From contig JANXZB010000075.1 of assembly GCA_025355765.1 (NCBI GenBank), positions 1 through 50,491 of the forward strand: 50,491 bases of DNA, written 5' to 3'. This stretch comes from Actinomycetes bacterium. Lineage in GTDB: Bacteria; Actinomycetota; Actinomycetes; Nanopelagicales; Nanopelagicaceae. This document shows positions 8,215 through 17,462 of the stretch, piece after piece. Made by a program: the position numbers and the translations under genes. The notes beneath the pieces are model-generated. The model worked only from the letters and a program-made list of their open reading frames with translations. It searched no databases and was not told where the DNA came from. Within the stretch, counting starts at the first letter, position 1; every line of letters starts with the position of its first letter.

Positions 8215-8813
8215 CTGGTCCACTGCGGCGACTTTTTCGCACTATCGAGCCGAGTGAGACTGGCAAACCACTGGTCGCCTCGACGGAGAATTGTCATCCC
8301 CTCTTGGGGGTCAACTTCAATTCCATTGCTAAGTATGTTTTCGTAATATTTTCCCGCGAACTCTGTATCTTCTGAAACATGATCGAACCATCCTGGGGCA
8401 TTTGGCTCGTAGACAACTTCGAAACCCGAGAATGTGATCGGTTTCCATAGGCCGTGTACGGCGCCGGTTGGGTCCAAGACCAACGCCATCCAACCTACGT
8501 CCATTACTTGCATTGGTGGAAAGAAAACTTGGCCTCCATGAGCTTTGACTCGCTCAATGGTTCCCTCGATATCGGAAGTGGAGAAGTAGGTGACCCAACT
8601 GCCTCGTCCTTCGCTCTGCTCTCCGATACCCAAGACCACTTTGCCGTTCTGGCGTGCGATGGAGTAATAGCCCGTCTCGGGAGTATTTACATCAAAGGTC
8701 CAGCCGAATAAGGCGCTGTAGAAATCAATGAGTCCTTCCCGCTGGGCAGAGGTGCTGACACTGGCATCAATCCAACAGGGCATCCCCTGAGCATGTTCGG
8801 TAATTACAGGCAC
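8121..8813 (-). CDS. Two-domain VOC (glyoxalase/bleomycin-resistance-like) protein with truncated second domain
   Basis: A 230-residue protein that starts at a GTG. The first VOC domain is complete (GMPCWIDA, FYSALFGWTF, GSWVTYF, VMDVGWMALVLDPTGAVHGLW). The second begins normally (APGWFDHV, YYENILSNG, ASLTRLDSAKKSPQWTS), but family resemblance stops at that point. The remaining 30 or so residues are read antisense through the 3' end of nhaA, so the two genes overlap tail-to-tail by 94 bases. The last strand-pair of the second domain, which supplies part of the active site in complete family members, is missing. Function is unknown; the family contains dioxygenases, isomerases and resistance proteins. 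Confidence 0.65.
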   Translation of the reverse strand: MPVITEHAQGMPCWIDASVSTSAQREGLIDFYSALFGWTFDVNTPETGYYSIARQNGKVVLGIGEQSEGRGSWVTYFSTSDIEGTIERVKAHGGQVFFPPMQVMDVGWMALVLDPTGAVHGLWKPITFSGFEVVYEPNAPGWFDHVSEDTEFAGKYYENILSNGIEVDPQEGMTILRRGDQWFASLTRLDSAKKSPQWTSQRLENFRSIVRPKTAEIKAAKISPILISAI

Positions 8814-8852
8814 GCAAGGAGAGTGTCACCGCTCGGGGGGGCTTTTCAAGAG

Positions 8853-10283
8853 TTAAAGGCGGGCTTCTTGGGCCGATATTGCTCTGCGCGAAAGGAGAAT
8901 ATGCCCAAAAAAGCCCACCAAAAGCGCGAATATGACGCCTACGTTGGCATAGGCCCAGGCTCCGGTCTTGCCCCCGATGGCTCCCATGAAATAACCCTGC
9001 CAGGAAAGCCATGAGGCAAACGGGTTGGTGACAAAGCCCCAGCCAATAATCGAGCCCGCGATGGTTACTGCAATGGAGCGATAGTTCCAGGCGCCGTAGC
9101 GACCCTTAGCATCGAATAGTTCGGCTCCTGCGTAATCGCGTTTTCGCATCATCACATCAGCTACAAATATCGCCGACCACACTGCGATGGGAACGCCTAA
9201 CGTAATCAAGAATCCTTGAAATGGCCCGATGAAATTCGAAGCATGCCAGACGATATAAATTGTTCCCAGCAACATGATGGTTGCATCAATGGATGCGGCA
9301 ACATGGCGGCGAACGGGCAGCCCAATGGAGACAAGAGCGAGGCCCGATGAATACAGGTCGAGGATGGCGCCACCAATCAAACCCAGAACCGCAACAACGG
9401 CAAATGGAATCAAATACCAGGTTGGCAACAATGCGGTGAGCGCGCCTACGGGGTCACCCATGATTTTGTCATTGAGGTCTTTACTGCTTCCTGCCAGCAA
9501 TGCTCCATAAATAATCAGGATGATCGGGACTAGAGAGGACCCAAATACCGTCCAACCTACGACCGCTTTGCTCGATGTATTTCGTGGAAGATAGCGAGAG
9601 TAATCGGCGGCTGAATTGACCCAGCCGAGTCCGACTCCCGTGATTCCAAAAATTATTGCCCCAACCAGGGCCTGCAAATTGCCACCGTGGATGGTGGAGA
9701 CTTTGCTCCAGTCAACATGGCTGATTGTTAATGCGATGTATCCGACGGTCATTGCCGCGGTTGCGATGGTCAGCCATTTCTGCAACTTCATAATGACATG
9801 GAACCCGAGCACGCCGCCGAATACGGTCAGGCTTACAGCGATGAGAAAACCTATGATCCTTGCGAGGTTGTGATCCATGTGGCCAAGGCGGGCAAAAACC
9901 GTTTCAGTTGCCAAAGTTGCCAGCGAGACTAGGACTGTCTCCCATCCAACGAAAATCAAATACGAGAGCAATCCTGGAACCACATTGCCTCTTACCCCGA
10001 AGGCCGCACGAGAAAGCGTCATCGTCGGTGCATTCGAACGCTTACCGGCAAGTGAACTTACTCCCACCAAGACGAAGGAGAGGATGACGCCAAGAAACGC
10101 AGCGATGACCACTTGCCAAAAGGAGATTCCAAAGCCCAGAAAGAAAGCCCCGTAAGATAGGGCCAGGAGCGAGACATTTGCTCCACACCAGGGCCAAAAG
10201 AGCGAACTTGGACTTCCGCCGCGCTCTGCCTCCTTGATGAAGTTGATCGAGTTCATCTCTAGGTTCACATCAAAAATCGGCAC
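8853..10283 (-). CDS. NCS1-family permease (cytosine/purine/allantoin type)
   Basis: A 476-residue protein with about 12 membrane helices. It has the family's N-terminal features (WPWCGANVSLLALSYG, FGVRGN) and a helix-10 region suited to nucleobase or hydantoin import (ILDLYSSGLALVSIGLPVRR). The substrate within the family cannot be fixed. The start is set by the ribosome-binding site: a TTG at 10298 is in frame, but it forms part of the AAGGAGA Shine-Dalgarno that serves the GTG at 10283, six bases downstream. It is divergent from the ABC exporter genes. Confidence 0.8.
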   Translation of the reverse strand: MPIFDVNLEMNSINFIKEAERGGSPSSLFWPWCGANVSLLALSYGAFFLGFGISFWQVVIAAFLGVILSFVLVGVSSLAGKRSNAPTMTLSRAAFGVRGNVVPGLLSYLIFVGWETVLVSLATLATETVFARLGHMDHNLARIIGFLIAVSLTVFGGVLGFHVIMKLQKWLTIATAAMTVGYIALTISHVDWSKVSTIHGGNLQALVGAIIFGITGVGLGWVNSAADYSRYLPRNTSSKAVVGWTVFGSSLVPIILIIYGALLAGSSKDLNDKIMGDPVGALTALLPTWYLIPFAVVAVLGLIGGAILDLYSSGLALVSIGLPVRRHVAASIDATIMLLGTIYIVWHASNFIGPFQGFLITLGVPIAVWSAIFVADVMMRKRDYAGAELFDAKGRYGAWNYRSIAVTIAGSIIGWGFVTNPFASWLSWQGYFMGAIGGKTGAWAYANVGVIFALLVGFFGHILLSRRAISAQEARL

Positions 10284-10357
10284 GCTTGTCTCCTTCAAGG
10301 TCGGGTCATTCTACTTATACCAAGCGCGCTATCAGGCACGTAGAGTAATCTTCCGAG

Positions 10358-12100
10358 GTGAAGCCAGCGGAGTTTTTACGCGATATTCGCGCGCCGCGCA
10401 CCCCGTTTGATCACGTTCCATATTTCAAGCCCGGAGAACCCAATATCTCCTCGACTTTCGCATTCCTATTCTGGATCGGGCGCAATCAGTCCCGAATCAT
10501 TCTCTCCGGGTCCTTCTTCGGGATTCTAAGTTTTGCCTGCCTTGCCTCCATGCCTGGATTCCTCGGCAAGGCCGTACAGTCAATTGCAGACCATAATCAG
10601 AGAGCCCTGAACAGATGGGCGCTAGCGATCATCGTTCTCGGAGCGGTTCAGTCCTTCTCTTCGATATCGCGCCATCGCCGCGGGGTTGGCAGCTGGATTT
10701 CTGCAGCGACTCGCCTCAAGCAAATAATCGCTCGCAAAGCTTCAGAACTTGGGGCCGATCTCCCGCGGCTTGTCTCAACTGGAGAGGTGGTCTCAGTCAA
10801 TAACAATGACGTGGAGCGGATTGCGCGCGGCTTCGACAACATTCCTCGGCTCATCGGCGCGATAGTTTCATTTTTCTATGTTGCGGTTCTTCTCATCCGA
10901 TCCTCCCCCAAGATTGGGCTCCTTGTTGTTATCTGCGTTCCCTTGATGAGCATTCTGGTGGCACCGATCATCAAGCCTTTACAGGCCAGAGAAGCCGAGC
11001 AACGCAAGAAACTCAGCGACTCATCGAACTTGGCAGCCGACACGGTTGCAGGACTTCGAGTACTTCGAGGAATCGGCGGCGAGGAACTCTTTCTCTCGCG
11101 TTTTAGGGATGCCTCCCAAGCAGTGCGTCGAGCGGCAGTCCGCACTGCAATGATCCGTTCACTTTTGCAGGCTCTGCAGATCATCCTGCCTGGGGTATTA
11201 GTCCTAGTGGTCATACTCATTGGCGGTAATTTGGTGGCCGAGGGGAAGATGAAGCTCGGAGATCTTCTCTCTTTCTACGGTTACAGCGCATTCCTAGTCT
11301 TGCCTTTACGTGTTCTCACTGAGACGGCTCAACGCATGACCTCTGCGGCAGTTTCTGCCGGTCGAGTTGTCACGTTGCTCTCGGTGCAGACCGTCAACCG
11401 ATGGGGCGATGATCAATCCCCGGATTCGAAAGGCGTCCTGAAAGACACGATATCTGGGATCGAAATTAAGCCAGGAGAACTTCTTGTTGTTGTCAGCGAC
11501 AATCCCATCTCGGCCGACAATCTATGTGACCGATTGGGCGGCTACGTTGACGCGGAGACGGTCTGCCTTGCTGATAAACCTCTCACCTCCTTCACACGCG
11601 AGGCGATACGAAGAACGATCTATGCCCAAGAGAAGGAGCCGGCCATTCTCTCCGGGACAATCGGATCAATTTTTTCCGTCCCACATTCAGGTCGGATTGA
11701 TATCACTCAAGCAATTGATGCCGCATCCGGGGAAGATATTCTCGATTCCCTCGAAGGCGAGGGTCTCTCCGCTGAAGTGGTAGAACGTGGCCGCACCCTC
11801 AGCGGTGGTCAACGACAACGCCTGTCACTTGCTCGCACTCTCTTTGTCGATGCCCCGATCACAATTTTGGATGATCCAACAAGTGCGGTAGATGCCCACA
11901 CGGAAGCACGTATTGCTGCACGCATATTCGAGTTGCGACGTGGAATGACCACGGTCGTATTTTCCAATTCGCCCCTCATCCTAGATAAGGCCGATCGTGT
12001 CATCCTCCTTTCAAAGGATGTCTTCCAGGTCGAAGGCAGCCATCACCAACTTCTTACAACAAGTGCTGAATATCGTGCACTAGTGATGAGGGGCGCATGA
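10358..12100 (+). CDS. ABC exporter half-transporter, ATP-binding site lacking a Walker A motif
   Basis: A 580-residue fused membrane-ATPase half-transporter with six helices in the first 320 residues and then a nucleotide-binding domain. The signature LSGGQRQRL (from 11798) is intact. The Walker A position reads VSDNPISADNL, with no GxxGxGK(S/T). Walker B is ILDDPTSAVD, so the catalytic Glu is replaced by Asp. The switch histidine position reads VFSNSP, with no His. These changes fit the degenerate half of a heterodimeric exporter. The start is a GTG at 10358; TAGAGT lies 11 bases upstream. It overlaps its partner gene by four bases. The cargo is unknown. Confidence 0.85.
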   Translation: MKPAEFLRDIRAPRTPFDHVPYFKPGEPNISSTFAFLFWIGRNQSRIILSGSFFGILSFACLASMPGFLGKAVQSIADHNQRALNRWALAIIVLGAVQSFSSISRHRRGVGSWISAATRLKQIIARKASELGADLPRLVSTGEVVSVNNNDVERIARGFDNIPRLIGAIVSFFYVAVLLIRSSPKIGLLVVICVPLMSILVAPIIKPLQAREAEQRKKLSDSSNLAADTVAGLRVLRGIGGEELFLSRFRDASQAVRRAAVRTAMIRSLLQALQIILPGVLVLVVILIGGNLVAEGKMKLGDLLSFYGYSAFLVLPLRVLTETAQRMTSAAVSAGRVVTLLSVQTVNRWGDDQSPDSKGVLKDTISGIEIKPGELLVVVSDNPISADNLCDRLGGYVDAETVCLADKPLTSFTREAIRRTIYAQEKEPAILSGTIGSIFSVPHSGRIDITQAIDAASGEDILDSLEGEGLSAEVVERGRTLSGGQRQRLSLARTLFVDAPITILDDPTSAVDAHTEARIAARIFELRRGMTTVVFSNSPLILDKADRVILLSKDVFQVEGSHHQLLTTSAEYRALVMRGA

Positions 12101-13938
12101 AAGGCAAACCAGTAAGCCCCTCACATCTTCCACCCAGTGCCTTCCAATCACCTCCCCCTCGCACCGAACGGATCCCCAAAGACTTCGGTCTTGAGCGCTC
12201 GTCCTCTCGCCTGCCGATTGCCAGTACTAAAACGGTCAATGGCGAAATGATCGCCCTGATCAGAAAACACCTTAGAGGATTCCTCCTTGTTGCCTTGTTG
12301 CAATTGGTCACTGTTGGCAGCGCACTTGTGACACCTCGGGTATTTGGTAATTTGCTCGGTCAGCTAGGTGTTGATGCCCATCACGTCCACATTAAGCGGG
12401 CAATCTTAATCGCGGGAATAGCCCTTGTAATCCAGACACTTTTTGCATACTGGACACGGGTCAAGGCTTCGATTTTGGGTGAATTTGTCCTGTCATCCCT
12501 GCGTGAGAGATTCTTGGAAAGGGTCGTCGAACTTCCTCCCAACATCATTGAACGGGCTGGCAGCGGAGAACTACTGGCCCGAACAACCACGGATATTGAT
12601 CACATCACGTGGGCGGTACGCGACGCCTTCCCCATCATTACGATCTGTCTGGTCGAACTCACCAGCATCTTGATTGCAATTGCCTTCACTGCACCCATTT
12701 TCATTGCAGTCGTACTTACAAGTGCGCCCGTCATTTTTGCCATCACCCGTCGGTATCTTCGTAAATCACCGCAGGCCTACCGTGTGGAATCTTCCTCGTA
12801 CGCGTTGATGAATTCCATCCTCGTGGAGTCGGCTGAATCAGGACGAACCATCGATGCCCTGCGCCTGGGCGAGGACAGAATCGAACGGAGCGACTCGGCG
12901 CTAGGACGCTGGGTCGAATGGGAGCGCTATACCCTCCGACTTCGAACCGGATGGTTTCCCTACGTTGAGTTCAGCTACATCGTGCCAATAGGAGTGGTTC
13001 TATTAGTGGGCGCGCACTTCTACAACACGGGAACTCTCACGATCGCACAGATCACTACGTCTCTTCTCTACGCGCAAATGATGATCGATCCCTTGGAAGG
13101 ATTGTTGTGGTGGATCGACGAGCTACAAGGCGGAAAGGCTTCTCTTTCTCGCTTGCTAGGAATTCACGAGATCGAAGAACGCGAGATCAAAGATTCCGAC
13201 CCAGAAGGATTTGAAGTTCGCGCGCAAGACGTTCAATACAGTTACAAAGAGGGACGTGAAGTTCTCAAAGGGATTTCGTTCCTAGTCGAGCCTGGCACAC
13301 GCATCGCAATCGTGGGTCCCTCGGGTGCCGGTAAGTCCACGCTGGGCAAATTGCTCGCAGGAATTCAACCCCCAAGGAGTGGGCGTGTCACAATCGGCGA
13401 TTCCGAAGTTGGGTATCTCCCGGTTGAAAAAGCACGATCGCATGTTGCACTTGTGACGCAAGAACACCACATCTTTGTTGGAACCCTGAAGGACAATCTC
13501 ATCTTGGCAAATCCTCTAGCGACCGATGATGAAATATGGGCTGCCCTCGATGCCGTGGATGCGAAAGAATGGGCGACGGAATTGCCGCAAGCTCTGCAAA
13601 CTCTTGTCGGAACAGGAGGTGCGCGATTGCTGCCCGCGCAAGCCCAGCAAGTGGCGCTGGCGCGACTAGTTCTCGCCGACCCGCATACCCTCATCCTTGA
13701 TGAGGCAACATCTCTCCTCGATCAACGCGCAGCCAGACACCTGGAATCATCCCTATCGGGAGTCCTAGAAGGCCGAACGGTAATTGCAATTGCCCACCGA
13801 CTTCAGACAGCGCACGATGCAGACATCATCGCTGTGATTGAGGATGGGAAAGTCACAGAATGGGGCTCGCATCAGGAACTTATGATTGCTCAAGGCCCTT
13901 ACTCGCAACTTTGGCGATCATGGAGAGATGAGACTTAG
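12097..13938 (+). CDS. ABC exporter half-transporter with intact Walker motifs but lost signature motif
   Basis: A 613-residue partner of the upstream half-transporter, translationally coupled through an ATGA overlap. A cytosolic, Pro/Ser-rich extension of about 50 residues precedes the membrane domain. Its nucleotide-binding domain has a perfect Walker A (GPSGAGKST, about 13315-13341), a Q-loop VTQEHHIF, Walker B LILDEATSLLD with catalytic Glu, and the switch His in IAHRL. The signature motif is degraded to LPAQAQQ. In a heterodimer its Walker A/B face the LSGGQ of the partner, giving one complete ATP site; the other site lacks both Walker A and signature. Its stop codon overlaps the stop of the convergent nuoB-like gene. 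Multidrug, peptide or siderophore cargo are all possible. Confidence 0.85.
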   Translation: MKGKPVSPSHLPPSAFQSPPPRTERIPKDFGLERSSSRLPIASTKTVNGEMIALIRKHLRGFLLVALLQLVTVGSALVTPRVFGNLLGQLGVDAHHVHIKRAILIAGIALVIQTLFAYWTRVKASILGEFVLSSLRERFLERVVELPPNIIERAGSGELLARTTTDIDHITWAVRDAFPIITICLVELTSILIAIAFTAPIFIAVVLTSAPVIFAITRRYLRKSPQAYRVESSSYALMNSILVESAESGRTIDALRLGEDRIERSDSALGRWVEWERYTLRLRTGWFPYVEFSYIVPIGVVLLVGAHFYNTGTLTIAQITTSLLYAQMMIDPLEGLLWWIDELQGGKASLSRLLGIHEIEEREIKDSDPEGFEVRAQDVQYSYKEGREVLKGISFLVEPGTRIAIVGPSGAGKSTLGKLLAGIQPPRSGRVTIGDSEVGYLPVEKARSHVALVTQEHHIFVGTLKDNLILANPLATDDEIWAALDAVDAKEWATELPQALQTLVGTGGARLLPAQAQQVALARLVLADPHTLILDEATSLLDQRAARHLESSLSGVLEGRTVIAIAHRLQTAHDADIIAVIEDGKVTEWGSHQELMIAQGPYSQLWRSWRDET

Positions 13939-14459
13939 TCAGGACGTTTCTTAAGCCGATAGCGCACCGCAGATAAAATGCCCTCCAAGATCACAAAGGA
14001 TTCGGGCGGGCATCCGGGAATTTCCATATCAACGGTGAGGACCTTAGAGACTCCTCCAAGCGAGGCGTAACTCTCGCCGAAGATGCCTCCATTAATAGCG
14101 CAATCCCCAACGGCAACCACAATCTTTGGCGCAGGCATCGCTTCATCGGTAACAGCCAGCGCGCGCGACATGTTGCGCGATACCGGCCCGGTAATCAGAA
14201 GCATGTCAGCATGCCGTGGACTGGCAACAAATTTAATTCCTAAACCTTCTAGGTTGTAGTACACATTTCCCAGAGCATTAACTTCGAGTTCGCAGCCATT
14301 GCAACTTCCGGCATCCACTTCACGGATAGTGAGGGCGCGACCCATAATTCTTAAAATTTCATCCTGAATTCGACCGGAGGCAACCAAATCTTGAACCAGA
14401 GGTGGCTTTTCGGTAGCAATTCCCACCTTAGATATCTGTCGAATCAGCGGCCACATCAT
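13935..14459 (-). CDS. Ehr complex small subunit, NuoB/HycG-like [4Fe-4S] protein
   Basis: A 174-residue homologue of the NuoB/HycG/HyfI subunit that holds the terminal (N2-type) cluster next to the quinone or Ni-Fe site. All four expected cysteines are present: C53 and C56 (SCNGCE), C120 (GDCA) and C150 (PGCPP). It is the last gene of the six-gene operon and overlaps the large-subunit gene by four bases; in M. tuberculosis the equivalent gene (Rv0082) is near the front of its cluster. The cluster site is kept even though the large subunit has lost its Ni-Fe ligands, so an electron-transfer role probably remains (inference). Confidence 0.85.
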   Translation of the reverse strand: MMWPLIRQISKVGIATEKPPLVQDLVASGRIQDEILRIMGRALTIREVDAGSCNGCELEVNALGNVYYNLEGLGIKFVASPRHADMLLITGPVSRNMSRALAVTDEAMPAPKIVVAVGDCAINGGIFGESYASLGGVSKVLTVDMEIPGCPPESFVILEGILSAVRYRLKKRPD

Positions 14460-16018
14460 CGGTCGTGCCCCGAGTAACTCAAATTGAAGGATTTATTAAT
14501 GAGCGGAAAGTCAGGAACGATATCGCCGATGACTGCATGCTCGATCACTGGCCAATTCTGCCAGGACGGATCATGCACATGGCACCGCAAGATTTGCCCA
14601 GTCGAGTCCACATCTAAGGCCGTGAAGATGCCACCGCGCCATCCCTCGATCCATCCGGCACTTGAACCAGATGAGTTGCGAGGAGCTGCCTCTTTACGAT
14701 TCGATCCGCTGGGCAAGTTTTCAACGAGATACCTAATCAATCGAAGGGATTCGAATACTTCGTCAAAGCGAACATCCACCCTGGCGGCAACATCGCCCCC
14801 TTCCCTGACTGAAATATTGACGGCGAGTTCCGAGTAAGGCTCGGCGGCTGCATTGACCCTCACATCATGGGCGACTCCGCTGGCGCGCCCCGCTAGTCCA
14901 ATAAGTCCTAACCTCACGGCCAACTCCTTAGGGACGGTACCTGCAGTGAGGAAACGATCTTGCAGTCCCGAATGATCATCGTAAATTCCTTGAAGAGTGT
15001 GGACTTCAATTTCAATCTCGTCGCATTGTTTGCGGATTTGCAGAAGGCCTTCGGGGTCTATATCGCCAACGACACCTCCAGGCAGGACGTAGTCCATCAT
15101 CAGACGATGTCCAAAAACTGACTTATTCAACCGGAGCCAATCTTCACGAAGGCGCATAAATTGCGAGAGTCCAAAGGCAAACCCTGCGTCATTTCCGATT
15201 GCCCCAAGGTCACCGAGGTGGTTGCCAACCCTCTCGCGCTCAAGTGCAACGGCCCGTAACCAGAGGGCTCGAGTGGGTACCCGCCATTTCCAAATGTTTT
15301 CCAGGCTCATGCAATAACTCCACGAGTAGGCAACAGTGGAGTCCCCCGACATTCGTCCCGCAAGGCGATAACCCTCAACGGCGGAAAAATCCTGGAAGGC
15401 CCTGTCCACCCCTTTGTGCGTGTAACCCAGTCGTTCTTCCAATCGCAGGGTCTTTTCGCCAACCACTGAGAATCTGAAATGCCCGGGCTCAATGATTCCG
15501 GCGTGTACGGGACCAACGGCGATTTCGTGCACGCCTTCCCCCGCAACCGTCACAAATTGGTAATCGTCAACTTGCACTTGCGATGATTTCTCTTTTCCTG
15601 TGTTCTCATTGCGCAGAGGGAAATAATCCTCAGGCCATGCGCCATGGCTTAGCCATGGTCGCTTATCACTTGCTCCATCGGCGTCGATTCCCAGTAGGTC
15701 CTTGATTGCCCTTTGCATTCGTGTCGCCGCCGGAAAAAGGCTCGAGATATCAGGGTATTTAGCCTCTTTCTTGAGGATCGGCAAATCCAGCCAGAGAAGT
15801 TCTCCGTTTTCGATGTCATATACGGCTGACACCACGAACTGGCCATTGCGTTTCTGGCTAGCCCAGATCGTTACCAAACGACCATGATTCTCTGCAATGG
15901 CAAGTGCGGCCGATTCCCATTCGCCAGCCGTGGCAGTCCCCCGCGACAGTGGGAAACGGGTCGGCATAGCCGTAACGCTCAATTCAAGGTCAGCAATATT
16001 CACGTTTTCAACCTCCAA
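14456..16018 (-). CDS. Ehr complex large subunit, fused NuoC-NuoD/HycE-like, without Ni-Fe ligands
   Basis: A 520-residue fusion. Residues 1-150 resemble the NuoC/HycE N-terminal domain; the rest is the NuoD/hydrogenase large-subunit fold (IEPGHFRFS, LEERLGYTHKGVD, ERERVGNHLGDLGA). In [NiFe] hydrogenases the metal is held by two CxxC motifs. Here the first position reads RMSGDS (residues 222-227) and the C-terminal one reads DPSWQN (483-488), with no cysteine in either, so it cannot bind a Ni-Fe centre. This matches energy-converting-hydrogenase-related (Ehr) subunits, and M. tuberculosis Rv0087 (annotated hycE) is, from memory, of this kind. No C-terminal maturation peptide is recognisable. 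The start overlaps the upstream gene by 11 bases. Confidence 0.85.
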   Translation of the reverse strand: MEVENVNIADLELSVTAMPTRFPLSRGTATAGEWESAALAIAENHGRLVTIWASQKRNGQFVVSAVYDIENGELLWLDLPILKKEAKYPDISSLFPAATRMQRAIKDLLGIDADGASDKRPWLSHGAWPEDYFPLRNENTGKEKSSQVQVDDYQFVTVAGEGVHEIAVGPVHAGIIEPGHFRFSVVGEKTLRLEERLGYTHKGVDRAFQDFSAVEGYRLAGRMSGDSTVAYSWSYCMSLENIWKWRVPTRALWLRAVALERERVGNHLGDLGAIGNDAGFAFGLSQFMRLREDWLRLNKSVFGHRLMMDYVLPGGVVGDIDPEGLLQIRKQCDEIEIEVHTLQGIYDDHSGLQDRFLTAGTVPKELAVRLGLIGLAGRASGVAHDVRVNAAAEPYSELAVNISVREGGDVAARVDVRFDEVFESLRLIRYLVENLPSGSNRKEAAPRNSSGSSAGWIEGWRGGIFTALDVDSTGQILRCHVHDPSWQNWPVIEHAVIGDIVPDFPLINKSFNLSYSGHDR

Positions 16019-17462
16019 TAATCTTTGCCGCTTGGAGGAACCAGGTATTCAAGTACGTAGGAATGTATAGACCCAGCATCAGAGCTAAACCAAGGTGAAT
16101 GAAGACCGGCAGTAGTGCTGGAGGATGCGGAAGTCGTTTCACGCTCGTCTCACCAAAGACCATTGGTTGGACTCGGCTAAATATCGCCGCGAAAGCCACA
16201 CCTAGACCTAACAGAAGTATGGGCGTGGCCCAAGGCAATTGGCGCATGGCACTAGTCAATATGAGGAATTCACTGGCAAAAACTCCAAACGGCGGCATAC
16301 CCAAAATCGCCAGAGTTCCCATCATCAGACCCCATCCCACAGTTGGGCTGATTTTTATCAAGCCTCGAATCTGATCCATGATCTGGGAGCCGGCCTTCTG
16401 AGCAGCATGACCAACAGCATAGAAAATTGCCGACTTGGTCAAAGCATGCACCGTCATATGAAGCAGACCCGCGAAATTCGCGATAGGTCCGCCCATACCG
16501 AATGCAAATGTCATGAGTCCCATGTGTTCGATGGATGAATAGGAGAACATCCGTTTGATATCTCTCTGGCGAAGAAGCGAAAATGCTCCAACCAATACCG
16601 AGAGAAGTCCAAACCCGATCATGAGATGGCCGGCGAAGTGATTGCCGAGTGCGCCATCGGTGAGAACTTTGCACCTGATAACTGCATACAGTGCCACGTT
16701 GAGGAGCAAGCCAGATAAGACAGCAGATATCGGGGTTGGACCTTCCGCATGCGCATCTGGGAGCCAGTTATGCAACGGTGCCAGACCGACCTTGGTGCCA
16801 TAGCCGACCAGCAGAAATACGAAAGCGAGGGACATGATGACCGGGTTGAGGTGGAACTTAACCGCGTTCAAATTGGTCCACAACAAGGGATTTTGCCCGT
16901 GACCAACCACCTTCTGAGCCGCCATGTAGAGAAGGATTGTTCCGAAGAGTGCTTGGGCAATGCCGACGCCACAGAGAATGAAGTACTTCCACGCCGCTTC
17001 CAAGCTGGCAGGGGTGCGATATACGGAGACCAGCAGCACGGTAGTTAAAGTGGCCGCCTCCATGGCCACCCAGAGAATGCCCATATTGTTAGTCGTCAGA
17101 GCAAGCAACATGCAGAAACTGAATAGCTGGTACATGCTGAAATAGAGGCGCATCCGGTTAGGGGTCATCTTTCCGCGTTCTTCTTCGATCCTCATGTAAG
17201 GCCTCGAGAAGATTGAAGTGGTGAACCCGATCAGAGCCGTCAAAGTCACAAGAAAGACGTTGAGAGAGTCGATAAAGAACTGCCTATCAAGTGCAAAGAC
17301 TGAACCGTGAGCCACAATCCGCGCGGTGAGAAAAACGGAGGCCAAGAAAGTAAAGAAACTAAAGATCACATTGATATCTCGGCCATTAGGGCGGTGACCG
17401 ACTAGCGCGAGGACAATCGCCCCGATCAGTGGCGAGATGAAAACCAAGACTAATGGACTCAT
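16008..17462 (-). CDS. Ehr complex antiporter-like membrane subunit (HyfF/HycQ type)
   Basis: A 484-residue protein of about 14 helices from the NuoL/M/N-Mrp antiporter family. Family hallmarks include the acidic residue in GILWVAMEAATL, the GLAPLHNWLPDAHAEGPTPISAVLSG segment and FSYSSIEHMG. M. tuberculosis Rv0086 is the likely counterpart. These subunits carry out proton or sodium movement in complex I and membrane-bound hydrogenases. It is the second antiporter-like subunit in the operon, so the complex has two potential ion channels. It begins directly at the end of the hyfE-like gene. Confidence 0.85.
   Translation of the reverse strand: MSPLVLVFISPLIGAIVLALVGHRPNGRDINVIFSFFTFLASVFLTARIVAHGSVFALDRQFFIDSLNVFLVTLTALIGFTTSIFSRPYMRIEEERGKMTPNRMRLYFSMYQLFSFCMLLALTTNNMGILWVAMEAATLTTVLLVSVYRTPASLEAAWKYFILCGVGIAQALFGTILLYMAAQKVVGHGQNPLLWTNLNAVKFHLNPVIMSLAFVFLLVGYGTKVGLAPLHNWLPDAHAEGPTPISAVLSGLLLNVALYAVIRCKVLTDGALGNHFAGHLMIGFGLLSVLVGAFSLLRQRDIKRMFSYSSIEHMGLMTFAFGMGGPIANFAGLLHMTVHALTKSAIFYAVGHAAQKAGSQIMDQIRGLIKISPTVGWGLMMGTLAILGMPPFGVFASEFLILTSAMRQLPWATPILLLGLGVAFAAIFSRVQPMVFGETSVKRLPHPPALLPVFIHLGLALMLGLYIPTYLNTWFLQAAKIIGG

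Noticed and set aside
10283-10298. TTG start at 10298 for the NCS1 permease and TTG start at 25603 for PadR
   Set aside because: In both cases the TTG is part of the Shine-Dalgarno sequence that serves the next in-frame GTG or ATG.
14456-16018. Annotation as an active formate hydrogenlyase or [NiFe] hydrogenase large subunit
   Set aside because: Both CxxC metal-binding motifs are absent (RMSGDS and DPSWQN in their places) and no maturation genes are nearby, so the Ehr-type call fits better.
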